NCBI GenBank assembly: GCA_003557605.1
Contig: PWNW01000239.1
Coordinates: 1-9,128, forward strand
DNA from: Spirochaetaceae bacterium
GTDB lineage: Bacteria; Spirochaetota; Spirochaetia; PWKH01
DNA length: 9,128 bases
Reading direction: 5' to 3'
Part shown: piece by piece, positions 6,487-9,128 of the stretch
How the letters are laid out: every line of letters begins with the position of its first letter
Numbering within the stretch: the stretch's first letter is position 1
Program-made: the position numbers and the translations under genes
The notes under the pieces: generated by a model
The model's input: the letters and a program-made list of their open reading frames with translations, nothing else
Database searches by the model: none
What the model was told of the DNA's origin: nothing

Positions 6487-7828
6487 ATGCTGCCTGCCTT
6501 GCTGCTTCAGGGCTTTCTCCGATGCCGTTTGCCGCAACCGCATCTGTGGACAGACGCACCCGAAGCGTTACCGGGTCCACCACCTGAACTGTTCCTCTGA
6601 CCGTTGCAATATGCCTGGTCCCTGACTGTATGAGTGTTATGACCTCTGCTGACCCTATGATGCCGGTCTGGATATCCCTTCCGGCCTGCTCCCTGAGAAT
6701 CTGCCGTACTTCCTCTTCAGATTCAACAGAACTAATTGTCCTCACAGTGATGCCGTCCCGGGCAAACACCTCTTGAACGGCACGGGAGGCAGCATCATCG
6801 GGGCGAAGATTTCCTCCCCGGTCATATTCCAGTACAGAAGCGAGCACCGTTCCCTGAACTATTGCAGTACGCACTTGAAACGGGAACCCTGCCTGCTTTT
6901 CAGTCTCCAGCCTGAGCAGCTGTCGTATTTTTGCTCCTAGTTCAGGATGCTGATGCATCTCTTCGGGAATGTCGACATTTCTAAGAATGTCCAGATGGAC
7001 CGTCACTAATCCAATACCCCTGAACCCGGGATGGGACAGTTCAAAGAGGGAAAAACCCCTGGAATAAGTTTTAAAAACCTGCTCCCTGGACACTTGCGCC
7101 CCTGCGGTATTAAAAACAGGATACACCACCCGCACAGGAGCCCCGGATACCGCTGCACTGAATGTTCTTCCCTCCCGGACAACACGCACACTGAATCGTC
7201 TGTCTCCCGAGCTGCGGGGCTGTGCTTCAATTCTCAGGTTTCCCATGATCATGATCGCCTGGTTCAGGTATTCCTTTGCCAGGTTAATATGACCGGCAGT
7301 TCGTGATGCTGAAACTGCCTTCGCTGCTTCAACATATTGGATCAGTGCATCAGTATCCTGATTTCGTGCATAGGCCCTTCTCGCTGCATCACGCAGAACA
7401 AGATACTCCTGACCTTCCTGGGCCGCCTTCTGCTGCCATACCCTCCTGATATCGGTAATCGTTCTCCTGTTTGCCTCAACCAGCAGATGGACTGTCGCAG
7501 TCTGCTCCCCTATATCTAGGTATTCTTCAGTGACAACTGCACTGAATTCCTCTATCCCTTGAGTTTCGAGAAGCTCCCTTCGGTAGGATTCATCAATCCT
7601 CAGTCCAAGGTATTCAGATATCTGGTCTGCAAGATCATTGAGTGCGGCGGTTCTAGCATCGGGAATATCAGCAGCGGTACCCTTTGCAGTAAAATATACC
7701 GTAGTCAGCGTTGCCCGGGGTGTATTGACGGTCCATCGCGGAGCTCCGGTAAATATTCCAAGCACACTGCCGCATGAACCGAGAAGCAGGGAGAAAGCAG
7801 CCGCAAGCAGCCATGCAGACTTCATCAT
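6437..7828 (-). CDS. Large LPP20-like lipoprotein of unknown function
   Basis: Predicted envelope lipoprotein of 463 residues. Residues 1-18 form a signal peptide with a hydrophobic core and the lipobox LGSC, Cys19 being the lipidated residue. About residues 30-120 resemble the LPP20/FlgT-N type of domain: W32 and P37 ahead of a strand, then a helix PDARTAALNDLADQI. Next comes an Ala-rich helical, TPR-like segment (about 135-180), a beta-rich middle with a PVRVVYPVF stretch, and a C-terminal domain ending in PEAARQAAFKRFGELAASV. That last helix looks like the N-terminal one, so the fold may be repeated. The start at 7828 has GGGGAG 9 nt upstream. It follows the smaller lipoprotein by 4 bp and surely shares its transcript. 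The product is not recognised, and no enzyme motif is seen. Confidence 0.85.
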   Translation of the reverse strand: MMKSAWLLAAAFSLLLGSCGSVLGIFTGAPRWTVNTPRATLTTVYFTAKGTAADIPDARTAALNDLADQISEYLGLRIDESYRRELLETQGIEEFSAVVTEEYLDIGEQTATVHLLVEANRRTITDIRRVWQQKAAQEGQEYLVLRDAARRAYARNQDTDALIQYVEAAKAVSASRTAGHINLAKEYLNQAIMIMGNLRIEAQPRSSGDRRFSVRVVREGRTFSAAVSGAPVRVVYPVFNTAGAQVSREQVFKTYSRGFSLFELSHPGFRGIGLVTVHLDILRNVDIPEEMHQHPELGAKIRQLLRLETEKQAGFPFQVRTAIVQGTVLASVLEYDRGGNLRPDDAASRAVQEVFARDGITVRTISSVESEEEVRQILREQAGRDIQTGIIGSAEVITLIQSGTRHIATVRGTVQVVDPVTLRVRLSTDAVAANGIGESPEAARQAAFKRFGELAASVVLNNP

Positions 7829-7832
7829 CAGT

Positions 7833-8351
7833 TTATTCTCCCCGCATTACGCTGTCAGGCTGCTGATCAGGAAGCAGCAGGGCATGGGTATCTTTCATTC
7901 TTCCTCCGCTGATCCCTGACTGCTCAAGCAGCCCGGCAAGGCCCGTCAGGTTCACCCTCGCACCGCCGACAGTCCGAACCGCATCATCGACGGTTTCCTG
8001 CAAAACTGTTTTCCAGCTCCCCGAAACAAGATACGGTTCTGTATGCTTCAGCCGGAATATCACTTTGTTCAGTTCCTCCTCATACTGCGGGGCATCATAT
8101 TCCATAAGCGCCCGTGCAGCGTTCAGCAGGATATCATAGCGTGCATTCCTCTCTGATTCAGCTGCAGAGCTTCCAGTTCCAAGACCGTAGAACATCGGCA
8201 GGGAAGTCATCCTGCGGTCAGCAGATGCCTCTTCACGCACAGCCCCATCTCTACGGTATCTGTCCCCAGAGTAATAGGTGGAGCACCCGGAAAAAACCAC
8301 CATGACCATAAGAATACCTATGAACCATCTCTGTACTTTCACCATACGCAT
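7833..8351 (-). CDS. Small LPP20-like lipoprotein of unknown function
   Basis: Predicted lipoprotein of 172 residues counted from the ATG at 8351. The signal peptide has Lys/Arg at its start, a hydrophobic stretch FIGILMVMVVF, and the lipobox FSGC with Cys23. Phe at -3 is unusual but tolerated in looser, spirochaete-like lipoboxes. The mature part begins with a charged linker, then FYGLGTGSSAAESERNAR at about 54-71. This is the Gly-rich strand-to-helix motif of the LPP20 group, and it leads into a helix with LLNAARAL. The frame stays open to an ATG at 8381, but that start and the ATG at 8366 precede or coincide with the likely transcription start. GGATGG ahead of 8351 is a weak ribosome site; the ATG at 8345 is almost as likely. 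It lies between the outer-membrane protein gene (38 bp upstream) and the large lipoprotein gene (4 bp downstream). Function unknown. Confidence 0.78.
   Translation of the reverse strand: MRMVKVQRWFIGILMVMVVFSGCSTYYSGDRYRRDGAVREEASADRRMTSLPMFYGLGTGSSAAESERNARYDILLNAARALMEYDAPQYEEELNKVIFRLKHTEPYLVSGSWKTVLQETVDDAVRTVGGARVNLTGLAGLLEQSGISGGRMKDTHALLLPDQQPDSVMRGE
7838..7843 (-). promoter_or_regulatory. Ribosome binding site of the large lipoprotein gene
   Basis: GGGGAG (minus strand) lies 9 nt before the first of two tandem ATG codons (7828) and 12 nt before the second, which favours the first. It sits within the last codons of the upstream gene. Confidence 0.65.
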
Positions 8352-8371
8352 TCTACCATCCAACATCGTAC

Positions 8372-8380
8372 ATATTAACA
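8372..8380 (-). promoter_or_regulatory. Possible extended -10 promoter for the lipoprotein pair
   Basis: TGTTAATAT on the minus strand fits the TGn-TATAAT extended -10 pattern (TAATAT at 8377-8372). No useful -35 is seen at 16-18 bp. Transcription would start near 8365, 14 nt before the ATG at 8351. It lies in the 38-bp gap after the outer-membrane protein gene, so the lipoproteins may also be reached by read-through. Confidence 0.35.
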
Positions 8381-8389
8381 CATCAGCAG

Positions 8390-9128
8390 CTACAGCCGAT
8401 ATGTTACCGACAGCCCTGCATGAAGGGCATACATGATGTTTAGATCATCTGAAGCAGGACGAAACGTGGCCCCTGCATATGCCCCCATGATATACCGTGG
8501 AGAGGCGAACATGAGTACCTCCCCTGCAAGGGACAGGATCAACTGACCGGCACCAAACTCCCATCCAGCTGCAAACACTCCTCCGGCTCCCATCCGATGC
8601 AGCACGGAAACCTCTTCGATGACTTGCAGTCTCGGCATCACAGTGAATTTCCATCCTGCCATGACCGAAGGCTGAATCTGTACCTGCTGAACATCGTACT
8701 CCAGTGAAACCCGCAGAAGGGGCTGCCAAAAATCAAAGAGGGCATCAAACACTGCGTCTGCTGTTATCTCAGCAGCAGCAGGGTACCGGTACCCTGTCCG
8801 GACTGTTAGAGAGACACCGAACCTTTCATGAACCTGCAGTGCAGTTCCTGCGCGCAGCGGTGCGTCGGTATACAGCACATCCGCAGGAAGGTAGTGATGC
8901 CATGGGTTTTCTTCCTCAGGAAGCAGCCTGCGCACCTCCTGCAGCTGCTGCTCATCCCGGCTTCTCCAGTAGGCCGTGGAGCGCACTCGGAGCAGAGCTG
9001 TTCCGTCAGGGCTTGAGGCCGTAAACTCAGCTCCTCCCCGGATCATGGCATCAGGAGAATAGATATATACCTGACTCTGCCCAATGTGTTCAATCCTCGG
9101 TCCCTGCATCAGTCCGGGAATTGAAACA
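8390..9128 (-). CDS. Probable beta-barrel outer-membrane protein, 5' end cut off
   Basis: The frame is open to the right edge, with about 245 residues visible. Residues before the first visible ATG (9109) read VSIPGL in frame without a stop, and no signal peptide follows that ATG, so the true start lies outside the window. The second half shows repeated stretches with alternating hydrophobic residues and many aromatic or Gly residues, for example FGVSLTVRTGYRY, PLLRVSLEYDV, GGVFAAGWEFGAGQLILSL and IMGAYAGATFRP. The protein ends in HAGLSVTYRL, like the last strand of an outer-membrane barrel, though the final residue is Leu rather than the common Phe. I cannot assign a family. A role with the two downstream lipoproteins in the envelope is suggested by position only. 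Confidence 0.7.
   Translation of the reverse strand, partial: VSIPGLMQGPRIEHIGQSQVYIYSPDAMIRGGAEFTASSPDGTALLRVRSTAYWRSRDEQQLQEVRRLLPEEENPWHHYLPADVLYTDAPLRAGTALQVHERFGVSLTVRTGYRYPAAAEITADAVFDALFDFWQPLLRVSLEYDVQQVQIQPSVMAGWKFTVMPRLQVIEEVSVLHRMGAGGVFAAGWEFGAGQLILSLAGEVLMFASPRYIMGAYAGATFRPASDDLNIMYALHAGLSVTYRL
8779..8796. repeat. 18-bp perfect palindrome within the outer-membrane protein gene
   Basis: CAGGGTACCGGTACCCTG is self-complementary over all 18 bp without a spacer. It lies in coding sequence and encodes part of GYRYPA. A G/T pair would extend it by one wobble pair in RNA. It is not followed by a T-run on either strand, so it is not a typical terminator. Confidence 0.6.

Noticed and set aside
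7245..7254. CATGATCATG palindrome in the large lipoprotein gene
   Set aside because: A 10-bp palindrome is expected several times by chance in 9 kb, and this one is in the middle of a gene.
9107..9109. ATG at 9109 as the start of the outer-membrane protein gene
   Set aside because: No signal peptide follows, and the frame continues upstream to the window edge without a stop, so the gene is treated as partial.

Overview
The window is about 9.1 kb of ordinary bacterial chromosome: mid-range G+C by eye, densely coded, with no mobile element, CRISPR array, tRNA or rRNA. It holds nine protein-coding genes, two of them cut by the window edges. The best guess for the host is a free-living member of the Spirochaetota. 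This rests on the loose lipobox lipoproteins of LPP20-like type and the general character of the proteins, and it is an inference rather than something the sequence proves.

Left part, minus strand (1-3871): a PP2C-type Ser/Thr phosphatase, then mnmE, then mnmG (its C-terminus lies beyond the left edge). MnmE and MnmG form the complex that modifies the wobble uridine of certain tRNAs, and the two genes are 11 bp apart. A good sigma70-like promoter lies in front of the phosphatase gene. A second one lies in the short gap before mnmE and ends almost exactly at the mnmE start codon.

Middle part, plus strand (3944-6486): a gene for an inositol-monophosphatase-family phosphatase is divergent from the PP2C gene, with back-to-back promoters in about 115 bp. 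It is followed by nfo (AP endonuclease IV) and a cytoplasmic glycerophosphodiester phosphodiesterase that overlaps nfo by 8 bp. The nfo gene also has a promoter-like sequence whose -10 ends 6 bp before the ATG, and no Shine-Dalgarno sequence.

Right part, minus strand (6437-9128): an envelope gene set made of the C-terminal part of a probable beta-barrel outer-membrane protein and two lipoproteins, 38 bp and 4 bp apart. Neither lipoprotein has a function I can name. Both carry an LPP20/FlgT-like helical motif, which appears once in the small one and apparently twice in the large one. The large lipoprotein gene runs tail-to-tail into the phosphodiesterase gene, and the two coding regions overlap by 50 bp.

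The most interesting points are the repeated near-leaderless promoter-to-start geometry, the uncharacterised three-gene envelope set, and an 18-bp perfect palindrome inside the outer-membrane protein gene. I see no clear defence system or other exotic system here.
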